The notes under the pieces: generated by a model
Told to the model about the DNA's origin: nothing
Seen by the model: the letters and a program-made list of their open reading frames with translations, nothing else
Databases searched by the model: none
Position numbers and translations under genes: made by a program
In this document: positions 1 through 9,860 of the stretch, in pieces
Layout: each line of letters starts with the position of its first letter
Position numbering within the stretch: position 1 is the stretch's first letter
From: Schizochytrium sp. TIO01
Lineage: Eukaryota; Sar; Bigyra; Thraustochytrida; Thraustochytriidae
NCBI GenBank assembly: GCA_004764695.1
Contig: SMSO01000034.1
Location: forward strand, 4,472,501-4,536,500
Reading direction: 5' to 3'
Length of the DNA: 64,000 bases

Positions 1-756
1 ACTGCGCAGACATTTTTTCATTTCTCAATGTGTTCGGTATATGCTGCAATAATGGGACTGTTGTTTCAAAAATCTAAAGAAAGGACAAGTAAATTTAGGT
101 TTACGGTTGCCACCTTGTGACTACTGGCTTTCAAAGCTCTGCGATCCTGGAACATAATAACAAAGATAAATGAATAGGCCAAGATAAGATCGGGTAAGAG
201 GAGAGGGGACAAAACACAGTCAAAACAATTGTGAAGATCAGCTTGTGTCACAAGGCTGTATAGTTTAAACTAGTACATTTTTTTTCAAATTATTCTTTCA
301 AGCTGGGTATTCCGCGCGCAAAATAGTTAAAGAAAGAATGCTCTTGCCTGGTGTCCAGTAATTAGACAATCAGACATATCATTGGCGCTCAAGCGAGTCT
401 AGTGTCATATCCATCAATAGCTCGTTCTGAAAATCATTAGAAACTTTCAGTTTGAGTTAAACTGTGATAAATAGACTGCTTCTACTTGACTCTTACGCCT
501 CATACAAGGATGGTAATGGCCCATTGATAAAACTTGGAGCTTTGCTAGAATTTCGCGCTCAAGTGTTTAGCGTAACAAAAGAAGTTTTTCCATTTTGTTC
601 ACTCCCAACCGCTTTTACACAAACCCATGACGTTGTTTGTAGTTTTTTGTTTTTTTATATTTAATATGTTCTCTTTTCTTTTCTTACCAATTTTTCCGTA
701 TGGAAATGTCAAGAACTTATGGCGGCCGCTTTCACACCTGCTTATTGTATATAATA
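1..756. other. Gene-free left flank
   Basis: I see no convincing gene here. Open frames are short and have no recognisable composition. The DNA is AT-rich with T-runs around 640-665. It lies downstream of the minus-strand gene that ends at 757, so the part next to 757 is probably its 3' UTR and polyadenylation region. Confidence 0.5.
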
Positions 757-3063
757 TCAGAATGATACTCGTCCAGAGTGGTTATTGCTATGGAAAATAT
801 AGCTCGGCTTTGCTGCAGCAGAAACAGTTTCGCGCTGCAATGATGCCCTTGGGTGCACTATGTCCCCGTTTGCACACGAATGAAGCACCGCCATTCTCGA
901 CACTTGCGATGTTAACTCCGGAGAGTTTTTCTTTCTCATGGTCTCAATCCCGGATGCGTCTCTTGTCTGGTGAAGATAGCCTTCATCCTGGCGCGGCTGG
1001 TGAGATTTGAGTTTCTTATTATGCTCTGTGGCAGGCTCTGCTACGTATGCAGTGGCTTGCTTTCGTGGCCGACCATGCGAAGTGAACAAAGTAGTCTCAG
1101 AATCAGCACTAGAAGATCCTTGCCCAGAATGTGAAGATGTTGTCGCGTTCTTGGTAGAGGTTGAGGTTGAGGTAGCACTTCCTAACGATGTGGGTGCGTA
1201 CCGTTTTCTATTACCATGGGGCGTGAGATCTTTAGCTACCACGGAAAACCTTTTGGGGTTGACCTTCTCGGCAGATTGAGAGACCTTACCAGATGATCGA
1301 CGGTGTTCGTTCGTTGATCTCCTTCCACGTGAAAATAATGGAGAAGCAGAAGGGCGAAGCTTTTTGTTGTGTACAGATGCAGGTTCCGCAACAAAGATCT
1401 CTCGCGGTTTAACTGCACGTCGACTTGAGGTAACAACGGCAGGAGAGGCAGTTTCTGGCTTGTTGAGCGTTGAGGGCCTTGATACTTTACCGAAATGATT
1501 TTTGTCCTTTGCTTCTTCATTTCTTTCAGTAGAGGGGCTTGCAAGGGCAGAAAAGGTCTCTGAAGAGCGCCGCGTAAGCTTAGGCTTTTTCAATTTCCTT
1601 TCTTTGGTAGTACTAGACGGGGTCGAGTGCTCCCGAAGCTTCTTGTTGTGAACTGTGGCGGGCTCGGCAACAAAAATATCTCGAGGTTTCACAGGTCTCC
1701 TTCCTACTTTCTCAATAGTTGATGATGGTACTGGTGCCGGGGTTTGTTGTGTAGAAGAAGAAGAAGAAGAAGATGGATTCTCTTTCCCAGTATCTCTCAA
1801 GGCTTCCTCGTAGCGTCGTTTCTTACCTACAGAAGGGGTATGCAATTTTTCAGGAGTCAAATCTGTGGACTCAGTCTTTGCATTGTGCGCAAAATTATTG
1901 CAACTAGCTGGTCGTACAGAACGAGCAGATAATCTGGAGGATGCTGGGGTTGACCCGCCCCGAAGCTTTTTGTTCAGAGTAGTTGCAGGCTCCGCGACGT
2001 AAATGTCTCGACTTTTCACTGAACGCCGGCCAAGTTCGATAACTACGGGAGTTGGCGAGCATGAATACGTTGCAAGAGAACGAAGAGCTCGTGAGCCTTT
2101 GCCCTTACGCTTCTTTGACGCTTGACTCGACTCATCATGGCGATTGCTTTGAGAATGGTCACTGCTTGAGATGTTCATAGTCTCGATCGGCTTTGGGTGC
2201 AAGACTGGCACGCGATCTTCTTCCGAAGTTGGTGTCGCGTGGTACTGTTTTGACTTTCCATCGCTGGAGGTTGAACGAACAAGAGATGATTTTTTGCTAT
2301 GACTTCTCGCGTTAGGAGCACCCTTCAAATCTCGAGTTCGGGACGCAGAACCTCGAATTTTTTTGCTAATCCCCTTCACAGGTCCAGCCACAGAACCATC
2401 TGCTGGTTTCGCCGGAGGATTGCAGCCAGAGAATTTCAAAGAAGAGCCTGCGCTTGAGGTTCGGCTAAATTTATCTTTAGAATGCAGTCGCTGGGTCTGA
2501 ATCAGATAATTTGGATTTGGCTCTTGTCTTGCCTGTTGATTGGTTTTAACATCCACCCGAGCAGCAATAGAACAAGTTGCGTTGGAGGACTCAGAGCAAA
2601 AGGGAAGAAGGTCTTCGCGTGTGAATTCATTATTGGAATTCATAACCTTTTCAGAAGTGGGTTTCATTTCCCTCCAACGCAGTCCGTCACAAGAAGGCAT
2701 GATGTTATGATTGTTATGCAAAAGTGAAGGTTTTGCAACATGAAGCTTGTCTTCCGTGGATTCTGATGAGGAAGAACGCGAGATAGGCTTTGTATTAAAG
2801 CTTGTAAGAGCGTCGAAATTAATACGACGTTCAGGGAGGTTTGTCTGTTCCAAAGTTTCCAGAACGGTTGAATTAGAACCTCCAGCACAATAGAAGGTGC
2901 TCAGTTGCTTCTGGAGGGCCTGATAATCAGGTGAATGAGATGATGTTATAACAAAAGCGGGCTGTGGTACACTGCTGGGAGAACTTTGTAAGGGAGCCAA
3001 AGACCCGTAGGATATGGTTGTTGAACTCCTACGCGAGGAAGAAGATTGATTGTTCGTGCTCAT
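757..3063 (-). CDS. Ser-rich basic protein with four VAEPA/NKKL repeats, function unknown
   Basis: A 768-residue protein I do not recognise. It is rich in Ser, Lys and Arg and looks mostly disordered. It carries a motif four times, near residues 347-368, 452-475, 544-568 and 661-682. Each copy has a basic start (the first three read RR-x-VK-x-R-[DE]-I), an aromatic residue, the core VAEPA[TS], two variable residues, then NKKL[RK]. The copies are 90-115 residues apart, with different Ser/Lys-rich linkers. This pattern suggests a short linear motif that binds a partner repeatedly, perhaps on chromatin or the cytoskeleton; that is inference. The ATG at 3063 overlaps the TGA of the upstream ORF as ATGA. 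The frame stays open upstream of that ATG, encoding a Lys6 tract, so this may be the 3' part of a longer gene. Confidence 0.75.
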   Translation of the reverse strand: MSTNNQSSSSRRSSTTISYGSLAPLQSSPSSVPQPAFVITSSHSPDYQALQKQLSTFYCAGGSNSTVLETLEQTNLPERRINFDALTSFNTKPISRSSSSESTEDKLHVAKPSLLHNNHNIMPSCDGLRWREMKPTSEKVMNSNNEFTREDLLPFCSESSNATCSIAARVDVKTNQQARQEPNPNYLIQTQRLHSKDKFSRTSSAGSSLKFSGCNPPAKPADGSVAGPVKGISKKIRGSASRTRDLKGAPNARSHSKKSSLVRSTSSDGKSKQYHATPTSEEDRVPVLHPKPIETMNISSSDHSQSNRHDESSQASKKRKGKGSRALRSLATYSCSPTPVVIELGRRSVKSRDIYVAEPATTLNKKLRGGSTPASSRLSARSVRPASCNNFAHNAKTESTDLTPEKLHTPSVGKKRRYEEALRDTGKENPSSSSSSSTQQTPAPVPSSTIEKVGRRPVKPRDIFVAEPATVHNKKLREHSTPSSTTKERKLKKPKLTRRSSETFSALASPSTERNEEAKDKNHFGKVSRPSTLNKPETASPAVVTSSRRAVKPREIFVAEPASVHNKKLRPSASPLFSRGRRSTNEHRRSSGKVSQSAEKVNPKRFSVVAKDLTPHGNRKRYAPTSLGSATSTSTSTKNATTSSHSGQGSSSADSETTLFTSHGRPRKQATAYVAEPATEHNKKLKSHQPRQDEGYLHQTRDASGIETMRKKNSPELTSQVSRMAVLHSCANGDIVHPRASLQRETVSAAAKPSYIFHSNNHSGRVSF

Positions 3064-4256
3064 GTTCTTAGACTTCTTCTTCTTCTTCTTTTCATTGTTA
3101 TTCTGTTCTGATGATTATTGTGCACATTGATTGCCGAACTTTTTGCATTGTACATATCGACGGTTTTAATTTTCCGCCAGTTCGTAGGTGCCAGTGCCGC
3201 AGGTCGAATCAGAAACTCGTCCGTCTTTGCAGATGTAGAAGACTCAATAGAGTTTCTGCGTTGTGAATCTTGGTAGTTCTGCGCTGCAAGAGCATCCTGT
3301 CCTGTAATTTGCAACAGATTCATCGCCTGTACCGGTTGTTGCATCTGGTTTCCCGTTTGAAACATTTGTTGTTGCATGTGCTGCATCTGCACCTGCTGTT
3401 GAAGCTGCAATTGAAGCTGTTGCTGCATGTGCTGCATTTGAATTTGCTGTTGTATATGTTGCAATTGAAGTTGTTGCTGCATCTGTTGCTGATGCTGCTG
3501 GAATCGGTTAACAGCGGCGTTCTCCCACCTTCTTGGCGGCGCTAAGCTCGCTAGATCCGGCCATTTCCTTTGCGGCTGAGCCGCCTCAACGATACTTAAT
3601 GCTGTGTCAGGTGTTGTGCTAATTTCCCTGCTGGCGCTATTTAACCACGCCGGCAGGGTGTGCCTGTTCTGGGTCTCTTTCGCATCTCTCCAGTTTCTGG
3701 GATTTTTTATCTGCTCATCATCTCGGTTTTCCTCGCTCTCGTCACTGTTTTCACTCTCCTCGCAGCTCTTCATTTCGCTGCGCCTATCCTTATCACCGAT
3801 GTGGCTATTGTGAATTTCGTTGTTGTGCGTGTTTTTTCCTGAAACCTTGGGTCCTGAAACCTCAGCGTTGTGCGGGGCTTCGTTGCCACCGCTGTAATCC
3901 TCTTGGTCGCTGTAATCTTTCGAAAGATTTTTGCGTGTGCTACGCTGCAGGTCCTGGGCGGGCTTGGAGGTTCTCCTGCTCTTAGCAGATTCAGGTCTGT
4001 GCGCGAGTCTCGACACGTCCAGGACGAGCTTGGGGCCATCTTCTGGCGCGCTCTTCAGCGTTTTTGACGAAGGCAATACAACCGCGGTGGACGAGGAGGA
4101 GGAGGAGGAAGAGGTCGTCGCAGACTGCGGCGAGGGTGAAGAAGCAGGCGAGGACAAAGAAGCGGAGGGCGAACCAGAGAGTGCCTGAAGGTCTTCCTCC
4201 TCGCTGGAGGACTCGTCGTCGCTGCTGCTGCTGCAAATAGTCTCCTCGTCACTCAT
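3060..4256 (-). CDS. Acidic/Ser-rich N-terminal, Gln-rich C-terminal protein, function unknown
   Basis: A 398-residue ORF read from the ATG at 4256; the open frame runs further up only to a TTG at 4322. It has no domain I recognise. Residues 1-50 are acidic and Ser-rich, with runs of S, D and E that resemble CK2 sites. The middle is polar and charged. Residues ~245-310 are a Gln/Met/Leu-rich tract that could form a coiled coil. The last residues run through an AGA repeat, giving five consecutive Arg, and look like out-of-frame read-through. The TGA (3062-3060) overlaps the ATG of the next ORF. The two ORFs may be one gene of about 1,170 codons joined by a short intron or separated by a one-base error; an independent gene is also possible. 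Confidence 0.55.
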   Translation of the reverse strand: MSDEETICSSSSDDESSSEEEDLQALSGSPSASLSSPASSPSPQSATTSSSSSSSSTAVVLPSSKTLKSAPEDGPKLVLDVSRLAHRPESAKSRRTSKPAQDLQRSTRKNLSKDYSDQEDYSGGNEAPHNAEVSGPKVSGKNTHNNEIHNSHIGDKDRRSEMKSCEESENSDESEENRDDEQIKNPRNWRDAKETQNRHTLPAWLNSASREISTTPDTALSIVEAAQPQRKWPDLASLAPPRRWENAAVNRFQQHQQQMQQQLQLQHIQQQIQMQHMQQQLQLQLQQQVQMQHMQQQMFQTGNQMQQPVQAMNLLQITGQDALAAQNYQDSQRRNSIESSTSAKTDEFLIRPAALAPTNWRKIKTVDMYNAKSSAINVHNNHQNRITMKRRRRRSLRT

Positions 4257-5349
4257 CGTCGCGAGGGGGCGCGGTCGGTCGGAGGAAACGAATGAGTGCT
4301 TGAATGGATGGTTGCTCAACAATCGATGAATCGTTGCTGAGCGTTGAACGTAGTGCCCGCCGGGGCTGCCTCCGCGGCGCTCCGTACGACGGGTGCTTTG
4401 GGCCGCTTCTCCGCCTACTCACGGAGATGCACTGGTTGATAGCGATGGGAAATGACGGGGTAGTTGTAGTTGTTGTTATTATCGACGATGCTTGTTCGAT
4501 CGAGCGATTTTGATTTGAATTTCCAATTCGTGAAAAGAAAAATGTAGATTGAACAATCAATTTATTATATGATCAGATAACAGGAAAAAATATATACTAT
4601 AAATTAAATTTAAAACATTTATAGTAAACATGTTTTAATAATTATAAAATCTTCATATCTAACCCACGCATATACAAGTACTATGTACCTACCTACCAGC
4701 AAGTAGGTAAGTAAGTAAGAAATATTTTTGTAAATTTGAAAATGCAAGTCGAATTGAGAACAACAAGAAAAAGAAGAAGAAAAAGAGGAAGAAGAAGTGT
4801 TGAAATGTTAGTTTCTTAATTTTTAAAGTCACTTTAGCATTTCTTTACACGAGGAAGGAAGGAAGGAAGGAAGGAGCGTAGAAAGATAAGTAAAATGAGA
4901 GGTGAAAGGAAAGAAAGCAAGCTCAGGTACCCACTCCGTCTAATGTCGAGCAAAACATCCATCTTACGGATGACTACGTACTGTGGATGGTCCAATCCAA
5001 ACTATTCAAGTTGTTCGTGTAAGACGAATGTGTTAATTAAACCACATTTACTGGCTTTTGACTATAGATATTTATTTCTTAAAATAAAAAGCAAGGGGGA
5101 AAGAGAGCGTCGAGTAAAACTCCTTATCACTACTGCGGGGGGGAGAGTGCTCTCAAACTCATTTACCTTCCAGCAAGTTTTAGCATATAAATAAATGTAG
5201 TCGATGAAATATTTTTTCGTCTGCCTTTTGAAGTGAAGTGTTTTCTCTTCCATTTTAAATTACTAGTAAATAAAAAGCACTGAGGCATTATAACCCTTAG
5301 CACTCAGCTATTATGAACAGTAGGCCCCCGGCGGGAAAAACTCGTTGCG

Positions 5350-5376
5350 AGAGACCTCTGTTCGGCATAGGTCTCT
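5350..5376. repeat. Short inverted repeat (8-bp stem, 11-nt loop)
   Basis: AGAGACCT at 5350-5357 and AGGTCTCT at 5369-5376 are perfect reverse complements. The loop contains TTCGG. Function unknown. Confidence 0.6.
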
Positions 5377-5940
5377 TTGCCTTCAACGAAAAGGCGTGGG
5401 AAAGGAAAACAAGACTAAAAGCTAAAACTAAACATCAAAAGTAAAAATAGAAAAGGACTGAGACCCTGACTGAGGTTCCTCGCGCAAGTTTGTTTAGTAA
5501 GAGAGGCCCTCTTAAAGGCCTTCGTTCGCAACTATTGCTATCCTTTCTGCGCTTTCGAGATTGTCCTCTTCGTGTACTTAGGTATCTTCACTCATTTCCG
5601 TTCTGTTTTGCCTTTTTCTCTTCTTTTTTTGCAAACGTCCAAGCCTCATACTAGCACTCACTAACTAGAAGAGAAAGTACGTTCAATATTCATAAGAAGA
5701 ACAGTAATAGTAAATCTTTTTTTGTCAGAAAAACCATTAATTCCAAACTCCCTTTCAGGACAAGAGGCCCATAGCGCTAATAGTTAGCTACCGCTGTGTA
5801 GCAGTGGGTTAAAAATTCAATCATAATAGAATATAATGCCAGCCCGTAGAAGTAGTTTAGTAGCGGTAGGGGGGCAGTCAGTCCAAGGGGAGATAGGCGT
5901 ATTTAATTCTCTAGAGTATTTAACCTACGAGTAGCTTTAC

Positions 5941-6040
5941 CTTCTTCTTCTTCTTCTTCTTCTTCTTCTTCTTCTTCTTCTTCTTCTTCTTCTTCTTCTT
6001 CTTCTTCTTCTTCTTCTTCTTCTTCTTCTTCTTCTTCTTC
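5941..6040. repeat. (CTT)n microsatellite, about 33 copies
   Basis: An uninterrupted pyrimidine trinucleotide run of about 100 bp. Read in the minus direction it gives poly-Glu or poly-Lys ORFs, which are artefacts. Pure homopurine/homopyrimidine runs of this length can form triplex (H-DNA). Confidence 0.95.
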
Positions 6041-6253
6041 GTGGTGTCCAGAATCATTAAAATACACGCCGCCAAAACCACAGTCTCCGGTGGAAGGCGC
6101 GAGTTCGCCCTCCAATGGAGCAGCGAATACAAAGCCTGAAGAAGCTCCTTTCTCCTCCCGCTCCACGGATCTGCTGTGCTTTCGCGCCGTCCACCTTGTG
6201 GCTCTGTCTTTCTGACGCATCAATCAACCATCGAAACTATCTCAAGAAAAAGG

Positions 6254-6316
6254 TGATTTGATTTGATTTGATTTGATTTGATTTGATTTGACTTGATTTG
6301 ATTTGATTTGATTTGA
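6254..6316. repeat. (GATTT)n pentanucleotide repeat, about 12 copies
   Basis: Tandem GATTT units with one T-to-C variant (GACTT) near 6290. Confidence 0.95.
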
Positions 6317-6667
6317 TCGAAAGCGATAATAGGGAAGAGGAGTAAAACAAAAACAAAGACAAAAACTAAAAGAAAAAGAAAGAAAAGTGAACTCACGAAC
6401 AGCAGAGGGAAATTTCGATCGCTGTGAAGCTCGAGCATTCGGTTCCACGCTCGCTGTTTAAGCCGCCTGGCGCCTCTCGAGGGAGCAGCGCTGCGCTTTG
6501 AGGGCGTTCCCTCTGTCCCTGCCAATGACACATGCGTTTAGGCGTTCCTTCCTTCCTTCATTCATTCATTCATTTATTCATGCATTTATTCATTTATGTA
6601 TTTATTGTTTCTTTATTTAGCCAATTCAATTATTGATTCGTTCATTGTTCCTTTACTTAGCCCATTC

Positions 6668-6711
<44 letters not shown>
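6668..6711. repeat. (ATTG)n tetranucleotide repeat, about 11 copies
   Basis: Tandem ATTG units. Degenerate ATTC/ATTT repeats precede it from about 6545. Confidence 0.9.
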
Positions 6712-6713
<2 letters not shown>

Positions 6714-6828
6714 TCTTTACTTAGCCCATCCATCGACTGCTTTGTACTGTTTACTGTTTTGCTCCTTCTTTAGTTTGTGCACACGAGGGCGCCAGGCTTC
6801 TTCTTTCTCTTTCATATGTCTGCTTTTG

Positions 6829-6859
6829 AGAGCCTAAGGGCCTCTTCGGCGGAGGCTCT
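6829..6859. repeat. Short inverted repeat (7-bp stem)
   Basis: AGAGCCT at 6829-6835 and AGGCTCT at 6853-6859 are reverse complements. The hairpin lies just before the (GAAA)n tract. Confidence 0.5.
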
Positions 6860-6876
6860 TCTTTCCCTTTTCGGGC

Positions 6877-6997
<121 letters not shown>

Positions 6998-7109
6998 CTA
7001 AGTTAAAAGAAGCATCTCAGTCCCTTCAGGTCGAACGAACGCAGGAACTGAGCTGCTCAGAGCTCGAGAGACAGCCTCTTAAGCAGGTAACTAACTCTCT
7101 ATGCGATGC

Positions 7110-7157
7110 GAGATTGAGATTGAGATTGAGATTGAGATTGAGATTGAGATTGAGATC
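7110..7157. repeat. (GAGATT)n hexanucleotide repeat, about 7.5 copies
   Basis: Tandem GAGATT ending in a GAGATC variant. Its reverse reading gives a (Ser-Ile)n shadow ORF. Confidence 0.9.
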
Positions 7158-7424
7158 GAGGCTTTTGGCCTATTTCGCTTAGTTGTGCAACAGTCTGATT
7201 TGCTGCTTTCGGTATGCTCATTTGTGAAGAATCGAAGTCGAAGTCGAGTTTCTGCGATTCGACGAAGACCGATCAACCTCGAACATTGTTTCTTTGCTTC
7301 TTTATTTCTTTATTTCTTTCAAGTTGTCCTTTGTTTATTGAGTTATTGTTTTATTTGTTTAGTGATCTATTGACTTATTTCTTGGTTTGCCTCGACTCGC
7401 AAGATTTCCTGTCATTGCCCATGA

Positions 7425-7472
7425 TGATGGTGGTGGTGGTGGTGATGATGATGACGATGATGATGATGATGA
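7425..7472. repeat. GGT/GAT trinucleotide repeat
   Basis: A GATGAT, (GGT)n, (GAT)n composite run. The Gly-Asp translation in one frame is not a convincing protein. Confidence 0.85.
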
Positions 7473-7691
7473 AAAGCAAGGCAAAGCTAGCTCTGCAAAA
7501 AAGTCGAAAGCAAAGCTTTGGTTGAAACTTCTCTCGCACATCGCGATTTTGGCGATGAAGTTGGTGCCGGTTTTTCCCTCTCTCCGGAGCGTGCAACTTG
7601 AAACTAAATAGAAAACACTTACTTTAATCAAAAGTTTTTTTGATTCCTCCCTTTCTCATTAATTAAACTTTAGAACATTAAATAAAATACA

Positions 7692-7735
7692 AAATAAAAC
7701 AAAACAAAACAAAACAAAACAAAACAGAACGAAAC
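7692..7735. repeat. (AAAAC)n pentanucleotide repeat
   Basis: About eight AAAAC units with GAAC variants at the right end. Confidence 0.9.
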
Positions 7736-8179
7736 AAAAGTAGTGACTACTGTTACGCCTATGAAACGGGTCATCTGTTCTTTTCGTTCTTTCCTGCCGA
7801 AGCGGACAGCCCGGCGTCGTCCTAAAATTGTCGAGCGGGTTGTATTTTAACCTACGGTGAGCTACCCTAAACAGTAGCCAATGACTCAATTTCAGACACT
7901 CTGGAACGGACCCGGGGGAAGTTGGCTATCAGCTAGTAAGATAACTAGCCACTACGCTGAGAACACTTTGCGCACGAGTATTTGATACAAGTTCAAGCTC
8001 TGAGGAACGCCTTCTCTAAGTGTGCGCGAATTAAAGGCCGTTTAGTATGGCAGTGGAGCGTGAGGGGAGTGCAAATTCGAGACACCTTGCACTCGTAAGA
8101 ACGAATGTCCAGAGCGCTACGCCTCCTTAGGCACTGCTAACGCGACGACGAAAGACAAAGAAAGCGTCTCTCTGTCTAC

Positions 8180-8230
8180 GACCGTCTTTGTTCACACTCT
8201 TCAGAGGCGCGGAACATGTAAAAGACGGTC
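8180..8230. repeat. Extended inverted repeat (10-bp perfect stem plus 4-bp inner stem)
   Basis: GACCGTCTTT at 8180-8189 pairs perfectly with AAAGACGGTC at 8221-8230. An inner GTTC/GAAC pair extends the stem after a 5-nt asymmetric bulge (ATGTA). It is among the strongest hairpins in the gene-poor tract and could be part of a structured RNA or a mobile-element remnant. Confidence 0.6.
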
Positions 8231-8545
8231 TCCTTTGCCTTTGTTTGAAGTTGTTTCTTCGAGGTTTGCAATTAATTCTGTTCTGCGAAGGTGAGGAGCA
8301 GAACCCGTCGATGATAAATACAATTTAAGCGCAGCAGTTTGAGGCCCTCTTCTCCGGTGTGAAGGAGGGTACACGAAGCCAGCCAGTCCGTAGAGGTAGG
8401 TATTGTGTTTGTATGCATTCTGCCTTTTTTATTCTTCACTCATTTGTTTGTTTTTATTTTTGTTTTTGCACATCTTGTTATTATTTTTCTAATAAATTAA
8501 AAAGTAAGTACAGGGATGGATGCACCTTCTTTTCCTTCTTCTTTA

Positions 8546-8576
<31 letters not shown>

Positions 8577-8594
8577 GTTTGTTTGTTTGTTTCC
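8546..8594. repeat. CTTT / GTTT tetranucleotide repeat
   Basis: (CTTT)n followed by (GTTT)n, with no coding content. Confidence 0.8.
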
Positions 8595-8681
8595 CAATCA
8601 TTATCATATGCCTCATGAAAAACTGTCATAGACGATGGAAAGCGCTCTTTTCTTTTCTCTTTGGAGCGAAGATGGTGCAAA

Positions 8682-8731
8682 CGACTTACTTACTTACTTC
8701 CTTACTTACTGACTGACTGACTGACTGACTG
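8682..8731. repeat. CTTA then CTGA tetranucleotide repeats
   Basis: Adjacent tandem runs of CTTA and CTGA units. Confidence 0.85.
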
Positions 8732-8992
8732 CCTGGCCGATCGAAGAAGAAGACCTCGCAAACGCGAGGATTAACGAACTCAGGCGGTCCGCGGCCTTTG
8801 CGGAGGACGCTTTCGCACATAAGAGAGCTCCAGAGCAGCGGCCTCTGCAAACTACGGAGACCTTCGAGCACGCTTCAAAGGCGATCTCCTGAAGAAGCAA
8901 GCGCCTCTCCTTTGCCTCCAAGGTTAGCAGCTTTCTATATAGGCTAGGTACGCACTAAGCTACTATCACACTGCTAGCTTTTCCCTTAAGTC

Positions 8993-9013
8993 GTGCAGAG
9001 TGGTCCTCTGCGC
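8993..9013. repeat. Short hairpin with 5-nt loop
   Basis: GCAGAG at 8995-9000 pairs with CTCTGC at 9006-9011 around TGGTC. One wobble and one further pair extend it. Function unknown. Confidence 0.5.
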
Positions 9014-9593
9014 AACGCCTTTTCCCTTTCTTTCTATTTTTGTACAGTAAGAATGAGTGTTTTATAACTGTTCATAATAAAACAAGCCAAACAACGATCT
9101 GAAGGGGCAGTTTGACAAGCCGCTAGCCTAGCTCGCTAGCTACTCGGGGGCAAGCATGAGTGCTTTCTTTTTGGTTCAATCAAAGGTCGTGTGCATTAAA
9201 GCACTCTGCACGAAGGAATTCAATTGCTTTCGGCAGCTTCCTTACCAGTAGCTCTCGAATACACACATTGTTTTACCAAAATAAATAGTTATTTTAGTTT
9301 AGTTTACTTGACTTGACTTTAAATAAAAATGCATTTATTTTACTTTTAAAGTAGAATAAATAAATAAATAAACAAGAGCAATACTATGGGAAACAGTCAT
9401 GTATAGACTGTCTGTCCGTCTATCTTGCGATGACTCGGAGAAGGTAGAAAAAGGAGAGGATAAGCGCCACTCTGCGAAAGGGTATCTGAGTGAGTGCGCA
9501 AATGCAAATGCAGCATCGAAGGCACGTGCTGCCGAGACAAAACCCTCTGCGATTGAAAGGCGAATGCGAGCAGAGCCTGGCTGTCTGCTGGGA

Positions 9594-9640
9594 AAGCAAA
9601 GCAAAGCAAAGCAGACCAGGCAGGCAGGCAGGCAGGCATA
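9594..9640. repeat. GCAAA and CAGG short tandem repeats
   Basis: Three to four GCAAA units followed by about five CAGG units. Confidence 0.8.
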
Positions 9641-9804
9641 ATGCAAGCTGCTGGCCGGATGCGAAGCCGCTTGAGAGCGTGACTTCTCTCTCGATGTATG
9701 TGCGATCATGAAGTTCGCCATTGAGATTCTCGCTTTTGGCGGTTTTTAATTGCAATTTGTTATAAAACATGGACGAAGACGCCGCTCGGATTCAATTTCG
9801 AAGC

Positions 9805-9860
9805 ACGATGGTGCTTGAAAGAAGGCCCACATATGCGCGAGCTGGCCTTCTTGAGATCGT
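9805..9860. repeat. Two-tier inverted repeat (9-bp and 5-bp stems)
   Basis: AAGAAGGCC at 9819-9827 pairs with GGCCTTCTT at 9844-9852. An outer ACGAT (9805-9809) pairs with ATCGT (9856-9860) across an asymmetric internal loop. It could fold as a single ~55-nt hairpin. Confidence 0.55.

Noticed and set aside
5903-6223. Poly-Glu and poly-Lys ORFs over the (CTT)n tract
   Set aside because: Pure microsatellite translation in overlapping frames, with no flanking protein-like sequence.
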